Source: Pararhizobium sp. YC-54
GTDB taxonomy: Bacteria; Pseudomonadota; Alphaproteobacteria; Rhizobiales; Rhizobiaceae
Assembly: GCF_025847205.1 (NCBI RefSeq)
Contig: NZ_JAOYTH010000032.1
Location: forward strand, 1 to 18,259
DNA: 18,259 nucleotides
Reading direction: 5' to 3'
Shown here: piece after piece, positions 1 through 14,054 of the stretch
How the letters are laid out: the number at the start of each line of letters is the position of its first letter
Numbering within the stretch: position 1 is the first letter of the stretch
Program-made: the position numbers and the translations under genes
The notes under the pieces: model-generated
What the model was told of the DNA's origin: nothing
Seen by the model: only the letters and a program-made list of their open reading frames with translations
Databases searched by the model: none

Positions 1-138
1 ATGGTTATGCCTGGCGACAACGTCACCGTTGCCGTCGAGCTGATCGTTCCGATCGCGATGGAAGAAAAGCTGCGCTTCGCTATCCGCGAAGGCGGCCGCA
101 CCGTCGGCGCCGGCATCGTTGCCTCGATTGTCGAATAA
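1..138 (+). CDS. tuf: Elongation factor Tu, C-terminal fragment (first tuf copy, cut by window edge)
   Basis: EF-Tu is the GTPase that delivers aminoacyl-tRNA to the ribosomal A site. Only the last 45 codons and the TAA stop are inside the window. They read in frame from base 1 and end in the classic domain III tail: a PGDNV turn, then [11 protein letters not shown] at residues 28-38 of the fragment, then an IVE C-terminus. This glycine-rich stretch belongs to the kirromycin-binding interface in EF-Tu generally, and no unusual residue is seen. The ATG at base 1 is an internal methionine, not a start. A strong terminator follows 19 bases after the stop, so this copy ends its transcription unit. 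A second tuf start lies at 18051. The identification is secure; which paralogue (tufA or tufB) cannot be told from the fragment. Confidence 0.97.
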   Translation: MVMPGDNVTVAVELIVPIAMEEKLRFAIREGGRTVGAGIVASIVE

Positions 139-157
139 CAATTGATAGTACGAACTG

Positions 158-191
158 AAAAAAACCCCGCTGGCAACAGCGGGGTTTTTTT
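158..191 (+). terminator. Intrinsic terminator of first tuf gene
   Basis: A perfect 8-bp GC-rich stem (CCCCGCTG at 165-172, CAGCGGGG at 177-184) closes a GCAA tetraloop and is flanked by seven A on the left and seven T on the right, which can extend the stem to 15 bp. It lies 19 bases after the tuf stop. The A-tract also gives a U-tract on the other strand, so it could work in both directions, although no convergent gene is seen here. Confidence 0.95.
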
Positions 192-293
192 GTTGCCTGG
201 CGACAGGTGGCATCCAAGTTGCTTGCAGGTTGTTTGCGAGTGCGCTGAGAAAGTACGTGGAGAAATGCTGTTGCAGCGCTGGAGCGGGCAGTC

Positions 294-328
294 CATACCG
301 GCGCGGTATGCGATCGCCTGCGCAGGCG
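294..328. repeat. Cluster of three abutting palindromes before the epimerase gene
   Basis: Three perfect dyads are packed into 35 bases. CATACCG/CGGTATG has 7-bp arms at 294-300 and 304-310 around GCG. GCGATCGC is at 310-317. CGCCTGCGCAGGCG is a continuous 14-bp palindrome at 315-328. The cluster ends 21 bases before the epimerase ATG and just upstream of its ribosome binding site at 339-345. It may be an operator or a 5' leader RNA structure; neither is established. Confidence 0.6.
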
Positions 329-349
329 GCAGCGGAACGGAGGAGTGTC

Positions 350-1243
350 ATGAGCAAGCGGATTTTGTTTACCGGCGGGGCGGGCAAGGCGGGGCGGCAT
401 GCGGTGCCCTATCTGGTGGAGGCTGGCTACCAGGTGCACAATGTCGATCTGACGCCGCTGGAGAGCCCGGGCGTTACCAATCTGATTGCGGATATCACCG
501 ATAGCGGCCAGATGTTCAATGTGATGTCGATGCATCGGGATTTCCCGGATCTGGAACAGGGGCAGGGACCGCTGCCGTTCGATGCGGTGGTGCATTTCGC
601 CGCCGTGCCGCGGATCCTGATCAAGCCGGACAACGAGACCTTCCGCATCAACACGATGGGCACCTACAATGTGATCGAGGCGGCCGTGAAGCTCGGCATC
701 CGCAAGATCGTCGTCGCTTCCAGCGAAACCACCTACGGCGTCTGCTTTGCCGAAGGTCACCGCGATTTTCATCAGTTTCCGCTGGACGAGGACTACGATG
801 TCAATCCGATGGATTCCTACGGGCTGTCGAAGGTGGTGAACGAGAAGACGGCGCGCGCCTTTGCCGAGCGCTCCGGGGCCGACATCTATGCGCTGCGGAT
901 CGGTAACGTCATCGAACCGCATGAATACGAGCGGTTCCCGGCATACTTCGCCAATCCGGAAATCCGCAAGCGCATTGCCTGGAGCTATATCGACGCCCGC
1001 GATCTGGGGCAGATCGTCAAGCTCTGCATCGAGAAGGACGGTCTCGGTTTCCAGCTCTTCAACGCAGCCAACGATACCGTGTCGGCCAATACGCCGACCA
1101 AGGAACTGGCGGCCCGCTATTTTCCAAATGTGCCGTTTACGCGCGAGATCGGCGAATTTGAGGGGCTGCTTTCGAACCGGAGGATCCGTGACGTGCTGGG
1201 CTTTAGGGAAGAGCACGACTGGCGCAAATATGTCGATGCGTGA
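350..1243 (+). CDS. NAD(P)-dependent epimerase/dehydratase, extended SDR family
   Basis: A 297-aa Rossmann-fold oxidoreductase of the extended short-chain dehydrogenase/reductase type, probably cytosolic and acting on a nucleotide sugar or sugar acid; the substrate cannot be read from the sequence. The N-terminal nucleotide-binding loop is TGGAGKAG at residues 8-15 (G9, G12, G15). An acidic residue ending the second strand, D33, would suit NAD. HFAAVP follows at 82-87. The likely catalytic set is S124/S125 with T127, Y157 and K161 in the YGLSK motif. The C-terminal third is the variable substrate-binding part. The ATG at 350 is chosen because GGAGGAG lies at 339-345 and the Rossmann strand begins at once; an in-frame upstream start at 230 would add 40 residues without family character. 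No signal peptide is seen. It stands alone between a tuf terminator and tRNA-Trp. GALE-like or uronate-dehydrogenase-like activities are alternatives. Confidence 0.88.
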   Translation: MSKRILFTGGAGKAGRHAVPYLVEAGYQVHNVDLTPLESPGVTNLIADITDSGQMFNVMSMHRDFPDLEQGQGPLPFDAVVHFAAVPRILIKPDNETFRINTMGTYNVIEAAVKLGIRKIVVASSETTYGVCFAEGHRDFHQFPLDEDYDVNPMDSYGLSKVVNEKTARAFAERSGADIYALRIGNVIEPHEYERFPAYFANPEIRKRIAWSYIDARDLGQIVKLCIEKDGLGFQLFNAANDTVSANTPTKELAARYFPNVPFTREIGEFEGLLSNRRIRDVLGFREEHDWRKYVDA

Positions 1244-1272
1244 GCGGCGGATATCAGGCCGGGAAAAAGATG

Positions 1273-1299
1273 TCCGGATACGGATTTCTTTTCTTTTTT
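1273..1299 (+). terminator. Weak terminator candidate after the epimerase gene
   Basis: A short TCCG-GATA-CGGA hairpin (1273-1284) is followed by a pyrimidine-rich run with eleven T in 15 bases (1285-1299). The stem has only 4 bp, so efficiency is doubtful, but the T-rich tract 30-60 bases after the stop is suggestive. Confidence 0.35.
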
Positions 1300-1312
1300 C
1301 AGGCAAAGGCGC

Positions 1313-1341
1313 TTGTCATCCTGCGGCAAACTGAATAATAA
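1313..1341 (+). promoter_or_regulatory. Candidate sigma-70 promoter for tRNA-Trp
   Basis: TTGTCA at 1313-1318 matches five of six bases of the -35 consensus. An AT-rich stretch at 1334-1341 offers a -10: AATAAT with a 15-base spacer, or TAATAA with 17. Transcription would start about 45-50 bases before the tRNA. A 7-bp inverted repeat (CTGCGGC at 1321-1327, GCCGCAG at 1342-1348) encloses the -10 region. Motif evidence only. Confidence 0.35.
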
Positions 1342-1395
1342 GCCGCAGACTTAATCGCGGCGCTTCGGCTTTCAGGCATGCAGCGCAGCTGGTCT

Positions 1396-1471
<76 letters not shown>

Positions 1472-1567
1472 TTCGATATGGCGCATATTTGCAGCGACGA
1501 CGTGGTAGACTATACGGGGAGAAAGTTCGCTTTTTCCGGCTAATTTCGCAAAAAGACCGTTGACCTC

Positions 1568-1596
1568 TTGTGATTTATAGAATCGGTCTTTATGTA
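1568..1596 (+). promoter_or_regulatory. Weak promoter candidate upstream of secE
   Basis: TTGTGA (1568-1573) and TATGTA (1591-1596) are separated by 17 bases, about 70 bases before secE. Both hexamers are imperfect. A separate TTGACC at 1560-1565 is a better -35 but has no matching -10 at normal spacing. An 8-bp inverted repeat (AAAGACCG at 1552-1559, CGGTCTTT at 1584-1591) encloses the region. secE may instead be served from a promoter upstream of the tRNA. Confidence 0.25.
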
Positions 1597-1666
1597 GGGT
1601 TCAAACAGACACGCGGCGCGTGGGGCTGATCGTCAGCTTTACGGGCCGTTAAGGCGTGAGCATTCA

Positions 1667-1867
1667 ATGGCATCCAAAACAAATCCATTTACGTTTCTGC
1701 AGCAGGTGCGCTCCGAGACGGCGAAAGTGACATGGCCTTCGCGGCGCGAGACGATGATCTCGACGCTGATGGTATTCGTCATGGTCTTCTTTGCGGCCAT
1801 CTTCTTTTTTGCTGCGGACCAACTGATGGGCTGGCTGATCGGCCTCGTCCTGAATGCTGGCGTTTGA
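1667..1867 (+). CDS. secE: Protein translocase subunit SecE
   Basis: SecE is the small clamp subunit of the SecYEG channel in the inner membrane. At 66 aa this is the short single-span form usual outside the enterobacteria, where SecE has three spans. A cytosolic amphipathic segment (about residues 5-28) carries the conserved KVTWPSRRE signature at 20-28. One hydrophobic membrane helix follows (about 31-50) with a second apolar stretch to 62. The ATG at 1667 fits the family N-terminus; the upstream Shine-Dalgarno is weak. nusG starts 16 bases after the stop, so the two are surely co-transcribed. Confidence 0.95.
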   Translation: MASKTNPFTFLQQVRSETAKVTWPSRRETMISTLMVFVMVFFAAIFFFAADQLMGWLIGLVLNAGV

Positions 1868-1869
1868 AC

Positions 1870-1878
1870 GGTTGGGGA
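1870..1878 (+). promoter_or_regulatory. Ribosome binding site that sets the nusG start
   Basis: GGTTGGGGA lies 5 bases before the ATG at 1884. It favours that start over the in-frame ATG at 1878, which it overlaps, and over the ATG at 1854, which lies inside secE. Confidence 0.55.
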
Positions 1879-1883
1879 TGAAT

Positions 1884-2414
1884 ATGGCAGCGCGTTGGTA
1901 TATCGTTCACGCCTACTCGAATTTCGAGAAGAAGGTCGCTGAATCGATCGAAGAGAAAGCCAAGCAGAAGGGCCTGAGCCATCTGTTTGAAAAAATTCTT
2001 GTTCCGACCGAAAAGGTCGTCGAGGTTCGCCGTGGCCGCAAGGTCGACGCCGAGCGCAAGTTCTTTCCGGGTTACGTGCTGGTGCGCGCCAACCTGACGG
2101 ATGAGGCTTATCACCTCATCAAGAATACGCCGAAGGTGACCGGGTTCCTCGGTTCCGACAATAAGCCGGTTCCGATTCCGGATTTCGAGGCCGAGCGTAT
2201 CCTTGGCCAGGTGCAGGATGGTGTTGATCGTCCGAAGCCTTCGATTTCCTTCGAGGTCGGTGAGCAGGTTCGCGTGTCCGACGGTCCGTTTGCTTCGTTC
2301 AACGGTATCGTTCAGGACGTTGACGAAGAACGGTCGCGCCTCAAGGTCGAAGTTTCGATCTTCGGCCGCGCCACGCCTGTAGACCTTGAGTACGCTCAGG
2401 TCGAAAAAGTCTGA
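1884..2414 (+). CDS. nusG: Transcription termination/antitermination factor NusG
   Basis: NusG binds RNA polymerase across the DNA cleft, increases processivity, and links the polymerase to Rho or to ribosomal protein S10. The 176-aa product has the NGN domain (about residues 1-115) with the opening [14 protein letters not shown] at 5-18 and the conserved FFPGYVLV region, followed by a linker and a C-terminal KOW domain (about 125-176) with the [13 protein letters not shown] signature. The length matches alphaproteobacterial NusG. The ATG at 1884 is supported by the Shine-Dalgarno at 1870-1878. Two in-frame ATGs upstream (1854, 1878) would add 10 or 2 residues. secE is directly upstream and a clear terminator follows the stop by 6 bases, so secE-nusG forms a separate unit from rplK. 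Confidence 0.97.
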   Translation: MAARWYIVHAYSNFEKKVAESIEEKAKQKGLSHLFEKILVPTEKVVEVRRGRKVDAERKFFPGYVLVRANLTDEAYHLIKNTPKVTGFLGSDNKPVPIPDFEAERILGQVQDGVDRPKPSISFEVGEQVRVSDGPFASFNGIVQDVDEERSRLKVEVSIFGRATPVDLEYAQVEKV

Positions 2415-2420
2415 TTTCAG

Positions 2421-2464
2421 AGTGCCGCAGCGCCGGGATTGTCTGGCTGCGCGGCACTCTTTTG
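2421..2464 (+). terminator. Terminator of secE-nusG
   Basis: AGTGCCGC (2421-2428) and GCGGCACT (2451-2458) form a perfect 8-bp stem that can be lengthened by AGC/GCT inside, followed by CTTTTG. It separates nusG from the rplK leader. Confidence 0.8.
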
Positions 2465-2676
2465 TTTCCGGATATTCCTATCCGGCAAGGCGGGGCAACC
2501 CGCAACCCGCGTGGAAGGATTAAGGGTCTTAGCCGGACCTGGTTCCGCACCACGCAACCGCAGCCGCCGCGCTTTTCAAGCGTGGCATGAAGGGCCGGGA
2601 AACCGGCCGAAACATTTCCGGTTCCGATCTGCCGTTGGCGGGGAGGGAGCCTGGAAAACCATAAAGGCAGAGAGAT
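2465..2676 (+). promoter_or_regulatory. Structured leader of rplK-rplA, possible L1 autoregulatory site
   Basis: These 212 bases carry no gene but several hairpins. CCGGATA/TATCCGG is at 2468-2474 and 2479-2485 around TTCC. GGCCGG/CCGGCC at 2593-2608 closes a GAAA tetraloop. A competing pairing joins 2598-2606 with 2618-2625 and cannot form together with it. In E. coli the rplK leader contains the site where free L1 represses its own operon. The purine-rich flanks here (GAAGG before and GAAAC after the 2595-2607 stem) resemble the asymmetric internal loop of L1 targets. The L1 role is inference. No convincing promoter was picked out. Confidence 0.4.
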
Positions 2677-3108
2677 ATGGCTAAGAAAGTTGCAGGCCAG
2701 CTCAAGCTTCAGGTCAAGGCAGGATCGGCAAACCCGTCCCCGCCGATCGGCCCGGCGCTTGGTCAGCGTGGCATTAACATCATGGAATTCTGCAAGTCGT
2801 TCAACGCGGCGACGCAGGAAATGGAAAAGGGCATGCCGATCCCGGTCGTCATCACCTATTACCAGGACAAGTCCTTCACTTTCGTCATGAAGCAGCCGCC
2901 AGTCAGCTACTTCCTGAAGAAGGAAGCAAAGATCTCGTCCGGCTCGAAGACGCCGGGCAAGGGTGCGACCGCAGGCAAGCTCACCAAGGCTCAGATCAAG
3001 TCGATCGCCGAAGCCAAGATGAAGGACCTGAACGCAGCCGATATCGAAGGCGCAATGACCATGATCGAGGGCTCCGCCCGCGCCATGGGTCTGGAAGTGG
3101 TGGGCTAA
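2677..3108 (+). CDS. rplK: 50S ribosomal protein L11
   Basis: L11 sits at the base of the ribosomal stalk on the GTPase-associated centre of 23S rRNA. It is needed for factor-dependent GTP hydrolysis and for RelA activation during the stringent response. The 143-aa length is typical. The N-terminal domain holds [20 protein letters not shown] (residues 8-27), including the conserved proline-rich segment targeted by thiopeptide antibiotics, then [12 protein letters not shown]. The C-terminal RNA-binding domain carries [13 protein letters not shown] residues near 88-95 and ends in [12 protein letters not shown] purine-rich ribosome binding site (AAAGGCAGAGAG, ending at 2674) precedes the ATG. 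rplA starts four bases after the stop, so translation is probably coupled. Confidence 0.98.
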   Translation: MAKKVAGQLKLQVKAGSANPSPPIGPALGQRGINIMEFCKSFNAATQEMEKGMPIPVVITYYQDKSFTFVMKQPPVSYFLKKEAKISSGSKTPGKGATAGKLTKAQIKSIAEAKMKDLNAADIEGAMTMIEGSARAMGLEVVG

Positions 3109-3112
3109 GATC

Positions 3113-3811
3113 ATGGCAAAGCTTGCAAAGCGTGTACAGAAGACCCGCGAAGGCATCGACCCGACGAAGCTCGTTGCTCTGTCGGAAGCCATCACCCTGG
3201 TGAAGGCCCGTGCGATCGCCAAGTTCGACGAAACCATCGAAGTTGCGATGAACCTCGGTGTTGATCCGCGTCATGCCGACCAGATGGTCCGTGGCGTTGT
3301 CAACCTGCCGAACGGCACCGGCCGCGACGTTCGCGTTGCCGTGTTCGCACGTGGCGCCAAGGCTGATGAAGCCAAGGCTGCCGGCGCAGACATCGTTGGC
3401 GCGGAAGACCTCGTTGATATCGTCCAGGGCGGCAAGATCGACTTCGATCGCTGCATCGCCACCCCGGACATGATGCCGCTCGTCGGCCGTCTCGGTAAGG
3501 TTCTCGGCCCCCGCGGCATGATGCCGAACCCGAAGGTCGGAACCGTCACCATGGACGTCGCCGGTGCTGTCAAGGCATCGAAGGGCGGCGCTGTCGAGTT
3601 CCGCGTCGAAAAGGCCGGCATCGTTCACGCCGGCATCGGCAAGGCATCGTTCGATGCTGCTGCTCTTGAAGAAAACATCCGCGCTTTCGCTGATGCGGTC
3701 ATCAAGGCGAAGCCGGCTGGCGCCAAGGGCAACTACGTCAAGCGTGTCGCGATTTCCTCGACCATGGGTCCGGGCGTCAAGATCGACCCGTCGACGGTTA
3801 GCGCCGCTTAA
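3113..3811 (+). CDS. rplA: 50S ribosomal protein L1
   Basis: L1 forms the mobile L1 stalk that guides deacylated tRNA out of the E site. In many bacteria it also represses translation of its own rplK-rplA messenger. The 232-aa product has the full two-domain architecture: domain I from both termini and the inserted domain II in the middle. Conserved segments include [20 protein letters not shown] (residues 62-81) and the [17 protein letters not shown] motif near 125-141. The C-terminus holds [20 protein letters not shown]. Its ATG is four bases after the rplK stop. Three hairpins in a row follow its stop. Confidence 0.98.
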   Translation: MAKLAKRVQKTREGIDPTKLVALSEAITLVKARAIAKFDETIEVAMNLGVDPRHADQMVRGVVNLPNGTGRDVRVAVFARGAKADEAKAAGADIVGAEDLVDIVQGGKIDFDRCIATPDMMPLVGRLGKVLGPRGMMPNPKVGTVTMDVAGAVKASKGGAVEFRVEKAGIVHAGIGKASFDAAALEENIRAFADAVIKAKPAGAKGNYVKRVAISSTMGPGVKIDPSTVSAA

Positions 3812-3821
3812 TCACGTTTAT

Positions 3822-3888
3822 CCGGACATCCGTCCGGTCACAGATTTCCGGCCCTTCGGGGCCGGAAATTCCGGGATCAAACCCGGAA
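3822..3888 (+). promoter_or_regulatory. Three tandem hairpins after rplA (attenuator or processing site)
   Basis: Three adjacent hairpins follow the rplA stop. The first is CCGGAC/GTCCGG (3822-3827, 3832-3837). The second is an 11-bp perfect stem, 3844-3854 with 3859-3869, closing a TTCG tetraloop. The third is TTCCGGG/CCCGGAA (3869-3875, 3882-3888). None is followed by a T-tract, so partial termination, transcript stabilisation or cleavage is more likely than full termination. They lie between the L11-L1 and L10-L12 pairs, where different expression levels are needed. Confidence 0.6.
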
Positions 3889-3899
3889 CTCCTGTCCGA

Positions 3900-4144
3900 G
3901 ATTGCAGGTGGTTATCCCTTAATCACTTCAGCCTGCATGAGATGGGTGAGTCCCGAATTTCATTTGACGCACGCAAGTGTGGGAATTCGGTTCGAACCTC
4001 GGCTTGCCTTGTGCCGGACCCGGTTAGACGGGAACGCGCAGGGGACAGGATCCTCGAGCGTCGCGTGAGATCACCTCTGATCCCGTGCGGCAAAGGCAAA
4101 CCGACTGGGCTGTGTTTTGCGGTCCAGTCAACTGGAGATAGGCA
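3900..4144 (+). ncRNA. rplJ leader, probable L10(L12) autoregulatory RNA
   Basis: About 245 bases of untranslated, structured sequence precede rplJ. One stem-loop joins TGCAGG (3903-3908) with CCTGCA (3932-3937) and contains an inner helix, GTGGTTA (3908-3914) with TAATCAC (3920-3926). The five to six unpaired bases on the 3' side suggest a kinked, bulged helix. A second stem pairs CCGAATT (3953-3959) with AATTCGG (3984-3990). In E. coli the L10-L12 complex binds a kink-turn helix in this leader and represses rplJ-rplL translation (Rfam family L10_leader). Position and bulged fold fit that model; assignment is inference. Confidence 0.5.
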
Positions 4145-4666
4145 GTGGAAAGAGCGGAAAAACGCGAATTCGTCACGGAGCTGAACGAGTCCTTCAAGGG
4201 CGCCGGTTCGGTTGTCGTGGCCCACTATGCTGGTGTCACAGTCGCACAGATGAACGACTTCCGTTCGAAGATGCGCGCTGCTGGCGGCACCGTCAAAGTC
4301 GCGAAGAACCGCCTGGCCAAGATCGCCCTTCAGGGTACGGAAGCCGAAGGGATGTCCAATCTCTTCAAGGGTCAGACGCTGGTAGCATTCAGCGCCGACC
4401 CGATCACGGCTCCAAAGGTCCTCATGGACTTCGCCAAGACCAACGACAAGATCGTTGTCCTGGGCGGCGCCATGGGAGCAACGACGCTCAATGCGGATGC
4501 AGTCAAGTCGCTCGCGACCCTGCCTTCGCTCGACGAACTGCGTGCAAAGCTGCTGGGCATGATCCAGACACCGGCTACCCGCATCGCAGGCGTTGTTGCA
4601 GCACCGGCAAGCCAGCTTGCCCGCGTGTTTGCAGCCTATGCCAAGAAGGACGAAGAAGCCGCATAA
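4145..4666 (+). CDS. rplJ: 50S ribosomal protein L10
   Basis: L10 anchors the L7/L12 dimers to the ribosome and forms the stalk base with L11. The product is 173 aa. The N-terminal domain binds rRNA and L11 and contains [22 protein letters not shown] sequence (about residues 20-37) and the conserved basic [12 protein letters not shown] (55-66). The C-terminal helix that binds L12 dimers ends in [17 protein letters not shown]. Translation starts at GTG (4145): GGAGATA at 4134-4140 is well placed, the family N-terminus begins here, and the first internal ATG would remove about 35 conserved residues. A weak start codon after a folded leader fits translational control. rplL follows after 57 bases. 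Confidence 0.97.
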   Translation: MERAEKREFVTELNESFKGAGSVVVAHYAGVTVAQMNDFRSKMRAAGGTVKVAKNRLAKIALQGTEAEGMSNLFKGQTLVAFSADPITAPKVLMDFAKTNDKIVVLGGAMGATTLNADAVKSLATLPSLDELRAKLLGMIQTPATRIAGVVAAPASQLARVFAAYAKKDEEAA

Positions 4667-4723
4667 GGCGGTTTTTCGTTGTTATATCAAACCAAGTTCG
4701 AACCGAACAAAAGGAACTAAAAA

Positions 4724-5101
4724 ATGGCTGATCTCTCTAAGATCGTTGAAGACCTCTCCTCGTTGACCGTTCTGGAAGCTGCAGAACTGTCGAAGCTTCT
4801 TGAAGAAAAGTGGGGCGTTTCCGCTGCTGCTCCGGTAGCTGTTGCTGCTGCCGGCGGTGCTGGCGCTGCTGCTGCTGTTGAAGAAGAAAAGACTGAATTC
4901 GACGTCATCCTCGCTGATGCCGGCGCAAACAAGATCAACGTCATCAAGGAAGTCCGCGCGATCACAGGCCTCGGCCTGAAGGAAGCCAAGGACCTCGTTG
5001 AAGCCGCTCCGAAGGCTGTCAAGGAAGGCGTTTCCAAGGCTGAAGCTGCTGATCTCAAGAAGAAGCTCGAAGAAGCTGGCGCCAAGGTTGACGTCAAGTA
5101 A
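4724..5101 (+). CDS. rplL: 50S ribosomal protein L7/L12
   Basis: L7/L12 is the flexible, multi-copy stalk protein that recruits EF-Tu, EF-G and other GTPase factors. The 125-aa product shows all three parts: an N-terminal dimerisation domain that binds L10 (residues 1-35), a low-complexity Ala/Gly hinge rich in GCT codons (about 35-52), and a globular C-terminal domain starting at EKTEFDVIL and holding [20 protein letters not shown] (about 68-87), which carries the factor-binding surface. AAGGA at 4710-4714 supports the ATG. L12 is needed at several copies per ribosome, so messenger reduction between this gene and rpoB is expected, and hairpins are present there. Confidence 0.98.
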   Translation: MADLSKIVEDLSSLTVLEAAELSKLLEEKWGVSAAAPVAVAAAGGAGAAAAVEEEKTEFDVILADAGANKINVIKEVRAITGLGLKEAKDLVEAAPKAVKEGVSKAEAADLKKKLEEAGAKVDVK

Positions 5102-5117
5102 TTCTGCTTGTTTTTAA

Positions 5118-5150
5118 GGGGAGGTGGCCATGAAATGGCCGCCTCTCTTT
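5118..5150 (+). terminator. Attenuator-like terminator between rplL and rpoB
   Basis: GAGGTGGCCAT (5121-5131) pairs with ATGGCCGCCTC (5135-5145) around GAA, with one T-G wobble, and is followed by TCTTT. The tail is short, fitting partial termination with read-through into rpoB, as known for the E. coli operon. Confidence 0.65.
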
Positions 5151-5167
5151 GACCGCTTTCTGAACGT

Positions 5168-5205
5168 ATTACCCAAAAGCCTATTGAAAACGGCTTTTGG
5201 GTAAT
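5168..5205. repeat. 14-bp perfect inverted repeat in the rplL-rpoB gap
   Basis: ATTACCCAAAAGCC (5168-5181) is matched exactly by its reverse complement at 5192-5205, around a 10-base loop (TATTGAAAAC). It is not followed by a T-tract. The position corresponds to the E. coli region cleaved by RNase III between rplL and rpoB, so a processing hairpin is the simplest reading, though the stem is shorter than a typical RNase III site. Confidence 0.75.
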
Positions 5206-5356
5206 GGGTTCTTCAAGAGGATAGTCTCGATCCAGAAACAGCACAGCAATCCGCGCTGAGCGTTTTTGGAGGTTGGACGAGATTGAACAACCCATTGATT
5301 GACGGGGTCGACTGGCCATCGGTTCCCGTCCGTTGCAGGCCCGGATGCAAAATTTG

Positions 5357-5362
5357 AAGGAG
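5357..5362 (+). promoter_or_regulatory. Ribosome binding site that sets the rpoB start
   Basis: AAGGAG lies five bases before the ATG at 5368 and favours it over the in-frame TTG at 5299. Confidence 0.85.
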
Positions 5363-5367
5363 CGACG

Positions 5368-9510
<4,143 letters not shown>

Positions 9511-9519
9511 AAACATCAA

Positions 9520-9556
9520 GGTGCGTGCCGCTTCAAAAAGCGGCGCGCACCGTTTC
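9520..9556 (+). terminator. Strong hairpin between rpoB and rpoC
   Basis: A 14-bp stem (9520-9533 with 9538-9551, one T-G wobble) closes a CAAA loop nine bases after the rpoB stop. The following GTTTCC is a poor T-tract, so it is more likely a pause, attenuator or stability element than a full stop, since rpoC has to be co-expressed with rpoB. Confidence 0.55.
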
Positions 9557-9690
9557 CACCCGGATCTCGCGTTGGTGAGACAGGGTAGGAAATGCGGCCG
9601 CATCTCATGCGGTTTTATCCGTTTCAAGCAGGGGCCGGCGCCCGGGATTTTGCCGGCACCCTTGCCAAGCTTAGGGCGTTCCCGCCCATA

Positions 9691-9696
9691 AAGGAG
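9691..9696 (+). promoter_or_regulatory. Ribosome binding site that sets the rpoC start
   Basis: AAGGAG six bases before the ATG at 9703 selects this start over an in-frame ATG at 9592, whose 37 extra residues are not RpoC-like. Confidence 0.85.
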
Positions 9697-9702
9697 ATAG
9701 GC

Positions 9703-13911
<4,209 letters not shown>

Positions 13912-13920
13912 GGCTCAAGA

Positions 13921-13946
13921 GGAAAGGGCGGTTTGCCGCCCTTTCC
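13921..13946 (+). terminator. First hairpin after rpoC
   Basis: A perfect 11-bp stem, GGAAAGGGCGG (13921-13931) with CCGCCCTTTCC (13936-13946), closes a TTTG loop ten bases after the stop. No T-tract follows, so it may protect the 3' end or pause the polymerase ahead of the second hairpin. Confidence 0.6.
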
Positions 13947-13955
13947 AGCCTATCG

Positions 13956-13989
13956 AAAAAGCCGCCCGGAGCGATCCGGGCGGCTTTTT
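13956..13989. terminator. Bidirectional intrinsic terminator between rpoC and the convergent gene
   Basis: A perfect 15-bp stem (13956-13970 with 13975-13989) around a GCGA tetraloop includes five A on the left and five T on the right. It gives a canonical U-tract on both strands, so it can end rpoBC transcripts from the left and the minus-strand 98-aa gene, whose stop lies 66 bases away on the right. Confidence 0.93.
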
Positions 13990-14054
13990 GCATTTTCGTT
14001 TCAAAGGGAATTTACAGCTTACGCCGATAGCATCCGGTAGCGTCAGGTCCTGTC

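Noticed and set aside
80..1306. A 408-codon minus-strand open frame opposite the epimerase
   Set aside because: The plus strand has a clear SDR enzyme with cofactor and catalytic motifs and a good ribosome binding site; the minus frame runs across the tuf terminator and has no recognisable domain.
3564..4184. A 206-codon open frame covering the rplA end, the gap and the rplJ start
   Set aside because: Out of frame with both ribosomal genes and made mostly of leader sequence; no start signal and no domain.
5299..5367. N-terminal extension of RpoB from a TTG at 5299
   Set aside because: The added 23 residues are unlike RpoB and the Shine-Dalgarno at 5357-5362 points to 5368.
9592..9702. N-terminal extension of RpoC from the ATG at 9592
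   Set aside because: The extra 37 residues are not RpoC-like, and AAGGAG before the ATG at 9703 with MNQEVMNLF is the family start.
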